Notes: generated from the sequence alone by a model not told the origin. Counted from the stretch's first letter, positions 1-9,440 are shown. The stretch: 64,000 nt of DNA from Planctomycetota bacterium (GCA_016873225.1 VGXS01000017.1:1-64000), one strand, 5' to 3'. Made by a program: numbers and translations.

Positions 1-1550
1 CTGGGGCCGTGCTGCTCGAACACGCGGACCCGGAATTTCGCCTCCAGTTCGTCCGGAATGCCTTTTTGCGGCTCCTTTGTCTCGAGGAACTTCCTGGCCG
101 CCTCATACCCGCCCTTGAAATAGCCGTTGTAGGTGCCGCCGACCATGCGATTGGCGTGCAATTCCACCTCGCGGCGTTCCTTGATGGTCCTGCCGGGGGC
201 GCCGACCGGTCCCTCCACTTCGATCCAGTCGATCCACAGCGCGAATTCGGGCCCGATGCCATTGCGTTTTTTCCCTTCCCCGAAGATCCGGTGCGCGGCC
301 TCGCCCGACTCATAGGTTCACTTTTCCTGCAGGAAGAACCCGTGTCCCTTGGCGGGGGAGAACTTCAGCGGAATCTCCAGCACCTGCGGGTTGTTCATCG
401 TTCCGGTCACCTGGTGGCTGCTGGCCACGGCGCGGACACCGCTGTCGTGCTGCGGGCCGAACTCGATGAAATTCCGTTCCTTCGCGGTGTTGACATTCGC
501 GCCGACACGAACGCGCACTACATAGTCCCCGGCCGGCCAATCCCCTGGAATCCGGAACGGATGGTACGGGTTGACGAACACATCCTCCACGGTGAGGAAC
601 GCGCCGGTTTTGGTGGCCGGGTGCTCCACATAGGCCTTGTGGTAGGGGACATAGTGAAACCAGTTCCTTCAACCCTGCTCATCGGCGTGGATGGCGTCGA
701 CGAAGCCGAAATCCTTGGGCGCGGGCGCCCCGGGGATCTTCTGCCAATGGAAATACAACGCGGTATCGTCTTTTTTCCCTTCCTTGATCCGGGTGACGGT
801 TTCGGCGTTTTCGGGCTTAAGCGCCGCGGCATCCACGCCCGCCGTCCATTTCAAGTACCTGTCGCGGGCGTCAATGCGGTCCTTGAGCGACTGGGCGATG
901 CGGGCGTTGCGGTCTTCCGCTTCGAGGCGCATCCTCCTTGACGCCCGGGAGGGGGCGAAGCGGGCGAAGTGTTCATCGAGAGCCTGCCGGCCCAGCGCCT
1001 GGTATTGCTCGATCTGGTCCGCCGACATGAACAGCGACGATCCCACCGTGTCGAAGGTTCCCGCGCCTCCATCGGCGGGCAATTCGCGCGTGCTGATGTC
1101 GACTCCGAGCAAGTCTCGGATCGTGTTCAAGTACTCGCGGCGGTTCAGGCGGCGAATCACGCTTTGGCCGCCGGAATCGGAAAGGAACCTATGGGCTGCG
1201 GCCATGCGGGTGGACAGCGCGTCGAGGAAGTCGGCCTTGGCCGCGGCGGCGACCGACTTGGCACCTTCGGGGGGAATGGCGCCGCTGTTGAGTTGGTTGA
1301 GGATTTTTTGCCAGCGGTCGGCGACACCGACCGTGGAGATGGACAACGGCAGGTCGTCGAGCCTGACCCCGCCCTCGGCCTTTGCCGCCGAATGACAGCG
1401 GAAGCAATGTTGTTTCAGCACTTCCAGTTCGGCCTGTCCGAGTGCGGGTGCCGGTTCGGCCGAAACCGGTGTTCCCATGGCCCAAACGGAAACAAGCGCG
1501 GCCGAAAGAGCCAAGGAAACCATGATGATCGGGTTGGCGACTCGGGGCAT
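1..1550 (-). pseudogene. DUF1592/PSCyt-type planctomycete cytochrome protein, interrupted by two in-frame TGA codons, partial at left edge
   Basis: The protein starts at 1550 with a signal peptide (MPRVANPIIMVSLALSAALV), followed by a CxxCH heme motif (HCFRCHS, about residues 49-55) and the DUF1587/DUF1592 core with LNRREYLNTIRDLLGV. The reading frame meets TGA at 669-671 and again at 318-320. After each stop the same frame continues with family sequence: RNWFHYVPYHKAYVEHP after the first, and GIGPEFALWIDWIEVEGPV and onward to base 1 after the second. There is no frameshift. Family members are large secreted multidomain heme proteins often found beside DUF1501 genes. Their biochemical role is poorly known. 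The two stops could be CGA-to-TGA or TGG-to-TGA changes, sequencing errors or readthrough sites. The upstream 294-codon piece alone would lack most of the domain, so I call it a probable pseudogene. Confidence 0.75.
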
Positions 1551-2031
1551 GAAAGATCACCTGAGAGGCGAAGTCTTGGCCGGACCGCGTTTTGTTACGG
1601 ATTGCTTGGCAACGATGAGGCCGACAGCTTGCCGGGACGGGCCCGTCCAGTCCTTCGGCGCTTCAGATTTCACGGCCCGCGCGCTCATCTGGTTCGCCTC
1701 GGCGGAACATGGCCACCGTCCATGCCTCAACGGCCGAGCCTCCTTGACCACAACATCATAACCCTCAATGGTTTCGGTTTTGGCGCAAGATCATGAAATC
1801 CGGGCAAGGTTTTGGAACATGCCGGCATGGATTGGCCGTTGGCCCCATTTGGCGGCTGGTTCATCAAATCCGCGTCCCGGGCCTGCTTCGGGTCATGACA
1901 ATCTCGAAATCGGCATCCGCGAGGCTGGGGATGAATCGCGCCGGCGCGTCTTTCATGGCCAACGGCAATCCCAACTCCCGGCAAATCAATTAGGATGGCT
2001 TTTTAGCCATGCCGGCAACGGGTACAGCGTC
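1551..2031. other. Intergenic stretch with no convincing gene
   Basis: This is the divergent spacer between the DUF1592 gene and the pseudouridine synthase. Open frames exist in it but have low-complexity, unconserved-looking translations. One of them is the N-terminal extension of the synthase frame back to 1768. A 12-bp palindrome CATGCCGGCATG lies at 1818-1829. I see no tRNA and no clear promoter. Confidence 0.5.
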
Positions 2032-3075
2032 TTGTCAGCGATCAGCCATGCCATCGGACCCGATGACGCGGGGCGCACCCTCGAGGCGGTGCTGCGCAAG
2101 GTGCTGCCCGGACATTCGTGGGAGCAGGTGAGAAGGGTTGTGGCGGCGCGGCGCGTTCGGCTGGGCCGGCCGCCCGCCGTGGAATTATGCCTCGATCCGG
2201 CCCGCAGGGTCCACCAGGGCGACATCGTGCAGGTGGATGACAAGCCCGCGCGGCCTGTCGCCCGCCCCGGCGGACTGGTGATACGCCATCTCGACAGCCA
2301 GGTGGTCGTGGTGGAGAAACCCTCCGGCCTCAACACCGTCAGGCATCCGTCGGAACGGCAATGGCGCGACTCCCGCCGGGAGCTTTCCCCCTGCCTCGAT
2401 GAGATGGTGGCTCGGCAGATCACCCGGTCGGGCCCGGCCAAGGATGGGGCGGATCCGAGGTCCCGACTGCGGATCGTTCACCGCATCGACAAGGAAACCT
2501 CCGGCCTGGTGGTTTTCGCCCGCACCGCCGACGCCGAGCGGGCCCTAGGTGCCCAGTTCCGGGCCCATACGGTGAAAAGACGGTATCTGGCCATTGTCAC
2601 GGGGCATCCCGGTTCGGGCACGGTGCGCAGTTGGCTGGTGCGCGACCGCGGCGATGGGCGGCGGGGCAGCGGCAACATCGAGGGAGTGGGCCGTGAGGCG
2701 ACCACCCACATGAAGGTGATCGAGAAACTCAAGGGTTTTTCCCTGGTGGAGTGCCGGCTTGAAACGGGCCGAACGCACCAGATTCGCATCCACATGGCGG
2801 AACTGGGGCACCCGGTTTGCGGGGACCCCGTGTACCACCTGCGCGCCGACGGGCGCGTCATGGCGGACGAAAGCGGGGCGCCGCGGTTGGCGCTGCATGC
2901 GACGGAATTGGGTTTTGTCCATCCGCGCGCCGAGGAAACCATGGAATGGGAGATGCCCCTGCCCGCCGACCTTGTGGCGCTACTGGAGTCGCTGCGAGAG
3001 GGTGCGCGGGGGCCGGGGCGCGGTTGGGTGGCGCCGGACGGGAATGCCGATGCAGATTCAATGGACGACGATTGA
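2032..3075 (+). CDS. RluA-family pseudouridine synthase
   Basis: This enzyme isomerises uridine to pseudouridine in ribosomal (or transfer) RNA in the cytoplasm. The N-terminus has an S4-like RNA-binding segment (VLRKVLPGHSWEQVRRVV) followed by the RluA catalytic core. The signature HRIDKETSGLVVFARTADA carries the catalytic Asp. The downstream LETGRTHQIRIHMAELGHPVCGDPVY block is also typical. The open frame extends back to ATG 1768, but residues from there to about 2030 look non-coding and a typical family member starts about 20 residues before the S4 segment. I therefore favour the in-frame TTG at 2032, without a good ribosome site, so the start is uncertain. The 3' end overlaps the next small gene. 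Which of RluA, RluC or RluD it matches cannot be settled by eye. Confidence 0.85.
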   Translation: MSAISHAIGPDDAGRTLEAVLRKVLPGHSWEQVRRVVAARRVRLGRPPAVELCLDPARRVHQGDIVQVDDKPARPVARPGGLVIRHLDSQVVVVEKPSGLNTVRHPSERQWRDSRRELSPCLDEMVARQITRSGPAKDGADPRSRLRIVHRIDKETSGLVVFARTADAERALGAQFRAHTVKRRYLAIVTGHPGSGTVRSWLVRDRGDGRRGSGNIEGVGREATTHMKVIEKLKGFSLVECRLETGRTHQIRIHMAELGHPVCGDPVYHLRADGRVMADESGAPRLALHATELGFVHPRAEETMEWEMPLPADLVALLESLREGARGPGRGWVAPDGNADADSMDDD

Positions 3076-3310
3076 CCCGGATACCGGGGAGAAGGTCTGG
3101 TTGTGCGCCGAGCGCTTCGCGCGGAATTGGCGGTTCAAGCGCAAGGCGCACCGCAGGCACGACTGGACCATCGGCATCGAGCCGAATCGGGCCATGTGGG
3201 AGCATGTGCTCGACGCCCTGAAGCGGAAATACACGCGCCGCGACGAGGCTGAACTGATCGACATCGCCGATGTCGAGGCGATCGTGGCGAAACTTCCGCC
3301 CGAAGAATGA
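3044..3310 (+). CDS. Small hypothetical protein, 88 residues
   Basis: The frame beginning MPMQIQWTTIDPDTGEKVWL overlaps the last 32 bases of the pseudouridine synthase, which suggests co-translation. ATG 3044 and ATG 3050 are both possible starts. The product is charged and soluble, with a basic middle (RFKRKAHRRHDW) and an acidic C-terminus (DVEAIVAKLPPEE). It shows no signal peptide or membrane segment. I do not recognise the family. Codon use resembles the neighbours and the frame runs to a stop with no competing gene on the other strand, so I believe it is real. A role in RNA binding near the RluA gene would be a guess. Confidence 0.6.
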   Translation: MPMQIQWTTIDPDTGEKVWLCAERFARNWRFKRKAHRRHDWTIGIEPNRAMWEHVLDALKRKYTRRDEAELIDIADVEAIVAKLPPEE

Positions 3311-3432
3311 GCCTTGTCGGCGGATGAATTCATGGGAAATTCCCGAAATCTTCTGGAAACGCAAGGACAGTTTCGAGTAATTGGCTTCCCGCGGCCGTTG
3401 GAATGCCCGCCAATGTTCGGGGAATCGCCCTC

Positions 3433-4845
3433 ATGCGCCAGCAAATCCTTTCATTGGCGCTAATGGCGGCATGGGTGCTGGCGGTGTGCCCGCAGGAACC
3501 CGTTCCCCAGCCACCGCCCGAGGTTTTTGAACCCCTCATAACCCCGAAACCGGCATCACCGCCAGTCCCGTTTCCCCCTTTGCCACCCAACGCGGTGATG
3601 GGATATTTTCCCATCAAGCTGGATGATGGCGCCACCGAGAAGCATCCGCCCGAATGGCTGTCGCCCTATTTGTCGGTGCGCATGAGGGGCAAGGGTACGC
3701 TGAGGGCCTACGGTTTCATCCGTGGCGACTACGCCATGGCCACGGAACGATTCGACGACATCCAGATCCCCCAGTGGGTCTTGCCCATCGACCCGAATTA
3801 CAAGGTGGGCCCCAACAAGGTTCCCATCACCACCGACGACGGATTCAACTACAACCTGTATCCCCGGCTGACCCGCCTTGGCCTCGAGTATTACCATCCC
3901 GAATTCGAGGCATGGGACATGCCGATGCATGTTTGGGGCCGGATCGAGACGGATTTCCTCGTTCGCTCCACTGAAGCTTCGCCCATCAATCCCCCGTCGC
4001 GGGAATTGATGAGGTTGCGACTGGCCTACGCGGCGTTCCAGCGGGGAGACTGGAGCTTTGTCATCGGGCAGGACTGGGACCTATTCTCGCCGCTTCTTCC
4101 CGTGGTGCAGGCCGGCACCCAGATGGCCTACGCGGGGAACCTGGGCGACCGCCGGCCATGCGCCTATATCTCCTACGATCATGACTTTGGCGAGGGTGTG
4201 AGGATCCAGTTCCAGAACGGCATCTGCCTGGCCAACGCGATCGACCAGTCCGACCAGGGCGGCACGGGGATCCGCGACAACGAGGACTACGGGTTGCCCG
4301 GCTACCAGGCGCGCCTGGGCTTCGTTCTCCCCTCCGACCGGCATGAGGTTCAGCCCGTCATGTTCGGCGTTGGCGGGATCATCGCCGATGACGACGCCGG
4401 CGCGCCTGTGGGCAGGAGCGGTGCGCGCATCTTTCCCATCCGCGGCATCAGTGCCGACCTGAGGTTTCCCATCAACCACTGGCTCACATTCCAGGGAGAG
4501 GCGTGGACGGGTTACAACCTCAACGACTTCCGGGGCGGCATCGGACAAGGGGTGAACACCGTCACGGGAAAAACCATCCAGGCCACGGGTGGGTGGGGCG
4601 AGTTCGTCGGGCAGGCGGTGAAATGGCACCGCTTCAGCCTGGGTGCCGGCCTCGACAAGCCGATGGGCGACGAAGTGCCTGACGGTGGCCGCACGCGCAA
4701 CCTGGTGTACTGGGCCTCGAGCCAACTGGTGCTCGACCCGGGGGTAGTGCTGGGCCTCGAGTACTACTACTGGATGACGCAGTGGAAGGGATTCAATGGC
4801 GGCACGGCGTCGTTGATCCAGCTTTACCTTCAGGCGAATTTCTAG
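3433..4845 (+). CDS. Outer-membrane porin-like beta-barrel protein
   Basis: The protein has 470 residues. The start at ATG 3433 puts a good signal peptide (MRQQILSLALMAAWVLA) at the N-terminus; an upstream ATG at 3403 would bury it. A proline-rich stretch (about residues 20-55) precedes a long region of alternating aromatic and polar residues (LRAYGFIRGDYAM, FQRGDWSFVIGQDWDL, VVLGLEYYYWMTQWKG). The last residue is Phe, the usual C-terminal signal of proteins inserted by the Bam machinery. The pattern resembles DcaP/phosphate-selective porin-like families. Substrate is unknown. It is the last gene of a plus-strand run and converges on the MFS transporter gene. Confidence 0.75.
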   Translation: MRQQILSLALMAAWVLAVCPQEPVPQPPPEVFEPLITPKPASPPVPFPPLPPNAVMGYFPIKLDDGATEKHPPEWLSPYLSVRMRGKGTLRAYGFIRGDYAMATERFDDIQIPQWVLPIDPNYKVGPNKVPITTDDGFNYNLYPRLTRLGLEYYHPEFEAWDMPMHVWGRIETDFLVRSTEASPINPPSRELMRLRLAYAAFQRGDWSFVIGQDWDLFSPLLPVVQAGTQMAYAGNLGDRRPCAYISYDHDFGEGVRIQFQNGICLANAIDQSDQGGTGIRDNEDYGLPGYQARLGFVLPSDRHEVQPVMFGVGGIIADDDAGAPVGRSGARIFPIRGISADLRFPINHWLTFQGEAWTGYNLNDFRGGIGQGVNTVTGKTIQATGGWGEFVGQAVKWHRFSLGAGLDKPMGDEVPDGGRTRNLVYWASSQLVLDPGVVLGLEYYYWMTQWKGFNGGTASLIQLYLQANF

Positions 4846-4897
4846 GCTAGCCGCGTTTTCAAGCGAGCCCCGGGCCAGCGGCAACGGAGATGGCCCG

Positions 4898-6199
4898 TCA
4901 AGCCGCGGCGGGGCGGCCAATCGGCTGGCTCGAGCTGACAAACATCGCGGCGATGGCCCCGATGACCTGGGTTGAGGCGCAAACGGCGAAGACCACGGCC
5001 CAGCCGGCGGCGGGGTTTTCCGGGGTTTGGTATTGTGACTGGATTTTCTGGATGACGATGGGAGCGACCGCCGCGCCCAGATTTCCCCACATGTTGGCCC
5101 ATCCGAGCAGCGCGCCGACATGCCTGCCGCCGACATCCTGCGACCAGGCCCACACCGGGGCGGTGCCGAAGTCGCCGGCCCAGGCCACCAGGCACATCAG
5201 CAGCATGATGGAAAAGGCATCCGGGCTGGCAAGGCAGCCCAGGTAGGCGAATCCAACAAGGACCCGGCTCGCGGCCATCGGCAAGGCTCGCCCCCATCGC
5301 GGCCCGAAACGCCTCATCGCGATATCCGAAAGCATGCCCCCCGCCAGCATTCCGAGGATGCCGAAATAAAGCGGAATCGCCTGGTACCAAGCCCTGGTGC
5401 CGAGCGGTATCTGGTGAACCTTCTCCAGGTAGGTTGGAAACAGCGTGATGATGAACACCCAGCTGAAGTTCGACAGGAATTGAACCAGCGAGCACATCCA
5501 AAGAGGGAAATTGAACGCGAAGACTTCCAGCGGGGGAAGCCCGGCACCCGGATGTGGTGTGGCGCTGTCGGCATGGTTGCCGATGACGGCCAGTTCGGAC
5601 GGGTTCACCGCGGGGTGTGTCGCGGGGTCGTTGCGGAACCACCAGTAAAAGACCGCCGCGCCCGCCATGCCGACGGCGCCATAAACGATGAACGGGAGCC
5701 TCCAGCCATCGGCGGTGGCCGAGGCGATCGACGCCGTGAGCACGGGGGCGATCGCGCCGCCAAGCCGGCCTCCAACCGCCACGATGCCACTGGCCAGGCC
5801 CCGCTCACGCGATGGCACCCATGCCTTGATGACGCCCGAGGCGAGCGGGTAGGCGCCCGCCTCGAAGATGCCGCATCCCAGGCGCAGCGCCAGCAGTGCC
5901 GCGAATCCGCTCGCCATTCCCATGAGACCCGTGCAGGCCGACCACCAGAACAGGTAGGCCGACAGCACCACGCGGGCGCCGAACCGGTCGCCCAGCCAGC
6001 CCGCGGGGATCTGGAACAGGGCGTAGGCCCAGAAGAACGCCGAGAGGAGCATCGCGTACTGCTCGGGTGTGATCCCCTGGTCCTCCTTGATCGCCTCGCC
6101 GACAATGCTGAGGCAGACGCGGTCGAGGTAGAGCATCACGGCCACCAGTGTGGTGACGCCGACCATGACATGCCTGACGCCGGTGGGGCGATCCATCAT
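4898..6199 (-). CDS. MFS transporter, anion:cation symporter (ACS) type
   Basis: This 433-residue integral membrane protein shows the twelve-helix MFS pattern. The first loop motif is present as GWLGDRFGARVVL (about residues 66-78). The N-terminal MLYLDRVCLSIVG segment resembles the sugar-acid/dicarboxylate ACS family (ExuT/GudP-like). AGGAG lies 4 and 7 bases before the ATGATG start, so either ATG may be used. It follows the M81 gene by 7 bases and is the last gene of a RidA-M81-MFS run, so it probably imports the compound those enzymes process. The substrate cannot be read from sequence. Confidence 0.85.
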   Translation of the reverse strand: MMDRPTGVRHVMVGVTTLVAVMLYLDRVCLSIVGEAIKEDQGITPEQYAMLLSAFFWAYALFQIPAGWLGDRFGARVVLSAYLFWWSACTGLMGMASGFAALLALRLGCGIFEAGAYPLASGVIKAWVPSRERGLASGIVAVGGRLGGAIAPVLTASIASATADGWRLPFIVYGAVGMAGAAVFYWWFRNDPATHPAVNPSELAVIGNHADSATPHPGAGLPPLEVFAFNFPLWMCSLVQFLSNFSWVFIITLFPTYLEKVHQIPLGTRAWYQAIPLYFGILGMLAGGMLSDIAMRRFGPRWGRALPMAASRVLVGFAYLGCLASPDAFSIMLLMCLVAWAGDFGTAPVWAWSQDVGGRHVGALLGWANMWGNLGAAVAPIVIQKIQSQYQTPENPAAGWAVVFAVCASTQVIGAIAAMFVSSSQPIGRPAAA

Positions 6200-6206
6200 C
6201 GGACTC

Positions 6207-7685
6207 CTAGCTGGGCCAAGCGGCCTCCGGTTCGAGCGGGAATAACGGCTTGCGCCTGCGGGAGAATTGGAGCCTTTCCAGATCCGCCGTCGTCACGCCC
6301 GGAGTGTTGACTCGGATGAGGGTCGGGCAGACAGGCGCATAGGCCGCCACGGGTGCGTGCACCCCCTTGGCGACAAGCACCCGGAACGCCTTTGGATCGA
6401 TTCCGAAGGCGGTGAGTTGACGCAGGCTGAAGGGGGCGCAGCGCCTGCTGGTGAGCATGATCGTGAGCGGGCCTCGCGTGACCACGGCGGTGGCGCCCTG
6501 GTCGAAATGGCGTATGCCGCCGTGCCGCGCCTCGGTTTCCTCGTACTTGCCATCGTGCAGCGCGACCACCCGGAAAGGCCCTGGCAGTGGCGCGCCGTGG
6601 AGAAGGTCGGTCTTGCCGCCGACAGGAGAAGCGATTTCACCGCCGGGGCCCGCTTTTGCCGCCGCCAACGCCGCTTCGGGGTCGTGGATGCAAACGAAAG
6701 ACGGCCCCACGCCCTGGCTGGCCAGTTCATGGGCGAGATGGGTGGAGTCGGCCGGAGACCCTCCGCCCACATTGTCGCCCATGTCGAGCAGGCAAACAGG
6801 ACCGGGAGCGGAAGCGGCGCGCGCGACGGCATCCTTCGGTGAGGTCAGGTTGCCGCGGAACGCCTCCCTGCGATCCCACCACCAGCGGCCCAGTTCATCG
6901 GCCAGTCGCCGGGCAAGCGCCGGGTCGCCATCCGTGGTGACGGTGGCGGATGCCCCCATTTCCGCGACATCGGCGTAGGGGAACCCCAGGAGCATGGCCA
7001 CGGAGAGCACGCCGGGAAGGCGCCGGATCTCCTCGGCTCGGGCCTCGAGTTCCCGGCACGGAGATTCCGCCGTTGCCTGCGCCTCGATGTTCACCGCCAT
7101 GGGCAGGAACACCCCGGCTGTGACCGGTTTGGCCACCCCGGCCATCGCTTGGCCCAGCAAGCCCGCCGCCTGTTCGCCCGTCTGGCGCATGTCGAGGTGC
7201 GGGTTGGTGCGGTAGGCGAATAGGGCGTCAGCGGCACCGACCATGGCTGGCGTGAGGTTGGCATGCAAATCGAGGGTGGCGACAACCGGCGTGGCCTTGG
7301 GCACCATCGCGCGCGCGGCGGTCATCCAGTGGCCGTCGAAATCGGGAAAACCCTCGGCGACCGCGGCCCCATGGGCGGCGAGGTACAAGCCATCGAGATG
7401 ACCGGCGCGACCGATGGCCGCGCATACCCGGCGGGTGAGTTCCCATGCCGCGGCCCGCGAGATGGTGCCGCCCGGCAGCGTCCAACCGGCGAACAGCATC
7501 ACAGCCTCATGGCCGTCGGCCAGCGCTTGGGCAAGAAATCCACCCACCTCGTGGTGGGTACCCGCGAAGCGGTCCCGCGCCGCCTCACCCTCGGCCAGGG
7601 TGTCGGCCTGGAATTGCTCAAGGCCGGTGCCACGCGGCGCGAAAGTGTTCGACTCATGCATGAGGCAGGCGATGCCGATGCGCAT
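6207..7685 (-). CDS. M81 family metallopeptidase (MlrC-like)
   Basis: The 492-residue product starts MRIGIACLMHESNTFAPRGT, the hallmark N-terminus of the M81/DUF1485 family, whose HESN motif contributes a metal-binding His. The middle has DLHANLTPAMV and RTNPHLDMRQTGEQAA, also conserved metal-site blocks. The C-terminal MlrC domain follows from about residue 300 (LLDMGDNVGGGSPADSTHL). MlrC of sphingomonads takes part in microcystin breakdown, but most M81 members act on unknown small amide or peptide substrates. The start lies 3 bases after the RidA stop, so the two genes are almost certainly co-translated. No signal peptide is visible. Confidence 0.9.
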   Translation of the reverse strand: MRIGIACLMHESNTFAPRGTGLEQFQADTLAEGEAARDRFAGTHHEVGGFLAQALADGHEAVMLFAGWTLPGGTISRAAAWELTRRVCAAIGRAGHLDGLYLAAHGAAVAEGFPDFDGHWMTAARAMVPKATPVVATLDLHANLTPAMVGAADALFAYRTNPHLDMRQTGEQAAGLLGQAMAGVAKPVTAGVFLPMAVNIEAQATAESPCRELEARAEEIRRLPGVLSVAMLLGFPYADVAEMGASATVTTDGDPALARRLADELGRWWWDRREAFRGNLTSPKDAVARAASAPGPVCLLDMGDNVGGGSPADSTHLAHELASQGVGPSFVCIHDPEAALAAAKAGPGGEIASPVGGKTDLLHGAPLPGPFRVVALHDGKYEETEARHGGIRHFDQGATAVVTRGPLTIMLTSRRCAPFSLRQLTAFGIDPKAFRVLVAKGVHAPVAAYAPVCPTLIRVNTPGVTTADLERLQFSRRRKPLFPLEPEAAWPS

Positions 7686-7688
7686 GGC

Positions 7689-8075
7689 TCAAACCTTTCC
7701 GCCGCGCCAGGCGATCACTTCGATCTCGTACTTGAGCGCGCCACCCAGGCAATTGACGATGGTGGCGCGCGCCGGGAAGGGCTCTGAAAAATATTCCCGG
7801 TAAAGGGCGTTGTATTCCGGCAAGTCCTTGGGATTGTCGACATAGCTCCGCACCTGCACGACATCGGCCAGCGTGAGGCCCGCCGCGGCGAGGATGCGCT
7901 TCACATTTTCAAGCGACCGGCGGAATTCACTTTCAAAGTTTCCCGAAACGATGGCGCCCGAGTCGTCCACCGATGCCTGACCCGAAACGAAAACAAAGCC
8001 CCCGGCCGCCGTGGCCGGGGAAAAGGGAAGGTGGCTGGCCGGTACGCCGGCACCCCTGATGATTTCGAAAGGCAC
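7689..8075 (-). CDS. RidA family protein (reactive imine/enamine deaminase type)
   Basis: Family members hydrolyse reactive enamine/imine intermediates or related small molecules. The 128-residue product matches the usual RidA length when started at GTG 8075 (VPFEIIRGAGVPASHLPFSP). The long upstream extension of the frame looks non-coding. Visible family features are GGFVFVSGQASVD, the NVKRILAAAGLTLADVVQVRSYV block and PARATIVNCL with the conserved Arg near the C-terminus. It opens a minus-strand run with the M81 peptidase and MFS transporter. The 100-base gap to the divergent RraA-like gene should hold promoters for both directions. Confidence 0.88.
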   Translation of the reverse strand: MPFEIIRGAGVPASHLPFSPATAAGGFVFVSGQASVDDSGAIVSGNFESEFRRSLENVKRILAAAGLTLADVVQVRSYVDNPKDLPEYNALYREYFSEPFPARATIVNCLGGALKYEIEVIAWRGGKV

Positions 8076-8175
8076 GCGAACACCTCGGTTGGATGAGGGA
8101 ACGACTTGGGGGTAGGCTACCGGGACGATAACCCATTGGCTTTGGGATTCAAGCAACCGGACTGGAGGAAATATG

Positions 8176-8838
8176 ATGGCGGAGCGAGCGGAAATCACCT
8201 TGGCGGACATGAGGACCTGCTTCACCTCGGCGGTGGTTTGCGACGCCCTGGATTCCGTTGGCTGCCACAATCAGTCGCCACGGGTGCAACTAAGGCCCCT
8301 CACGGTGCCCGGCGTCCTGATCGGCCGATGCCGCACCACACTCTGGGGCGACATGGCGCATCCGGACCCCAGACCCTACGAACTTGAACTCAAGGCCGTT
8401 GATTCGTGCCGGGCCGACGATGTGCTCATTTGCGCGGCGGGAGGTTCGATGCGCTCGGGAATCTGGGGCGAACTGTTATCAACCGCGGCGCGAAACAGGG
8501 GTTGCGTGGGCGTGGTGGCCGACGGGGCGGTGCGTGATGTCGATCGGATGAGAAGGATGGCATTTCCGGCGTTCGCCCTGGGTACCAGCATTTACGACAG
8601 TCGGGACAGGCAGCGTGTCGTCGACATCGGCGTCCCGGTGGAGATGGCGGGGGTTGTCTTTGCTGACGGCGACCTCGTCGTGGCCGACGAGGATGGAGTG
8701 GTGGTGGTGCCAAGTCGGGTCGAGCGCGAGGTCGTGCGCCGCGCCTGGGAAAAGGTGCATGCCGAGAATGAGGTTCGCGACGCCATCGCGAAAGGCATGC
8801 TGGCCACCGAGGCCTTCGCCAAGTTCGGGGTTTTGTGA
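8176..8838 (+). CDS. RraA-like / 4-hydroxy-4-methyl-2-oxoglutarate aldolase family protein
   Basis: The 220-residue product shows the RraA-fold signature GELLSTAARNRGCVGVVADG followed by AVRDVD, with the conserved Arg and Asp used for metal and substrate binding in HMG/CHA aldolases. It continues to DLVVADEDGVVVVP, also typical. GGAGG at 8164-8168 is spaced 7 bases from ATG 8176 and only 4 from ATG 8173, so I use 8176. Some members are class II pyruvate aldolases and others are RNase E regulators. In a cluster with M81, RidA and an MFS carrier, a catabolic aldolase/decarboxylase role is more likely. It converges on the DUF4337 gene with 11 bases between stops. Confidence 0.85.
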   Translation: MAERAEITLADMRTCFTSAVVCDALDSVGCHNQSPRVQLRPLTVPGVLIGRCRTTLWGDMAHPDPRPYELELKAVDSCRADDVLICAAGGSMRSGIWGELLSTAARNRGCVGVVADGAVRDVDRMRRMAFPAFALGTSIYDSRDRQRVVDIGVPVEMAGVVFADGDLVVADEDGVVVVPSRVEREVVRRAWEKVHAENEVRDAIAKGMLATEAFAKFGVL

Positions 8839-8849
8839 TCCGCGAAAAC

Positions 8850-9440
8850 CTATGACAACAGCTTGATCAACTCCTTGATCGGCCCGACATTCGTGTTGAT
8901 GCCTATGAATCCCGCGATTCCCATGTAGAACCCGAACGCGGCGGGCACCAGCGAGACAAAGAACAACCACCATTTTTTGGTGAGCGCCGTCACCCCCATC
9001 AGCGCCAGGCTGATGGCGAGGGTGGCGTCGCACAGGTCGAATTGGTCGTCCTTTTCGTTGAGTTCGTCGTATTCCTTTTGCGCCTGCTCGGCGTCGGTTT
9101 TCTGCTGCTGCGACTTCTGCTCCTGCGATTCGGATTTCTTGCGGTATTCTTCGGACTTGGCCTCGCGTGCCTTCCTGTTTTCGGGCGTCTCGTTGGGCCA
9201 GGGAACCGAAAGTTCCGCCGATACCCCCTCGTAAACCGCCTGACGGATGTTACGGGCCTGAAACCAGGCCCAGTTGTCGTTGCGTTCCACCTGCTTCATC
9301 TGCATCTGCTGGACGATGTTGTCGTCCTTCACATTGCACAGGCCGATGAAGCTGGCGATCAGCACGACCATGAGGCCAACGCAACTGTCGAGGCGGTCGT
9401 TGGATTTTTTTCCGGGTTCGGGGATTTCAATCTCAGGCAT
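8850..9440 (-). CDS. DUF4337-type membrane protein
   Basis: This 196-residue protein has a membrane segment near the N-terminus (LMVVLIASFIGL, about residues 23-34). A charged, glutamine/lysine/glutamate-rich predicted coiled coil covers about residues 85-140. Two further hydrophobic segments follow (ATLAISLALMGVTAL and WWLFFVSLVPAAFGFYMG). This layout matches DUF4337, a family of unknown function. It lies just downstream of the tssC::DUF1501 remnant on the same strand, with 48 bases between. Nothing in its sequence links it to type VI secretion. Confidence 0.75.
   Translation of the reverse strand: MPEIEIPEPGKKSNDRLDSCVGLMVVLIASFIGLCNVKDDNIVQQMQMKQVERNDNWAWFQARNIRQAVYEGVSAELSVPWPNETPENRKAREAKSEEYRKKSESQEQKSQQQKTDAEQAQKEYDELNEKDDQFDLCDATLAISLALMGVTALTKKWWLFFVSLVPAAFGFYMGIAGFIGINTNVGPIKELIKLLS

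Noticed and set aside
318..671. Selenocysteine at the two in-frame TGA codons
   Set aside because: Neither site is a redox position of the family, I saw no SECIS-like hairpin placed correctly, and Arg or Trp codons are one base away.
9..941. 310-codon plus-strand open frame at the left edge
   Set aside because: It is antisense to the conserved DUF1592 sequence and has no recognisable motif.
1818..1829. 12-bp palindrome CATGCCGGCATG
   Set aside because: Such palindromes are frequent in GC-rich DNA, and nothing nearby supports an operator.
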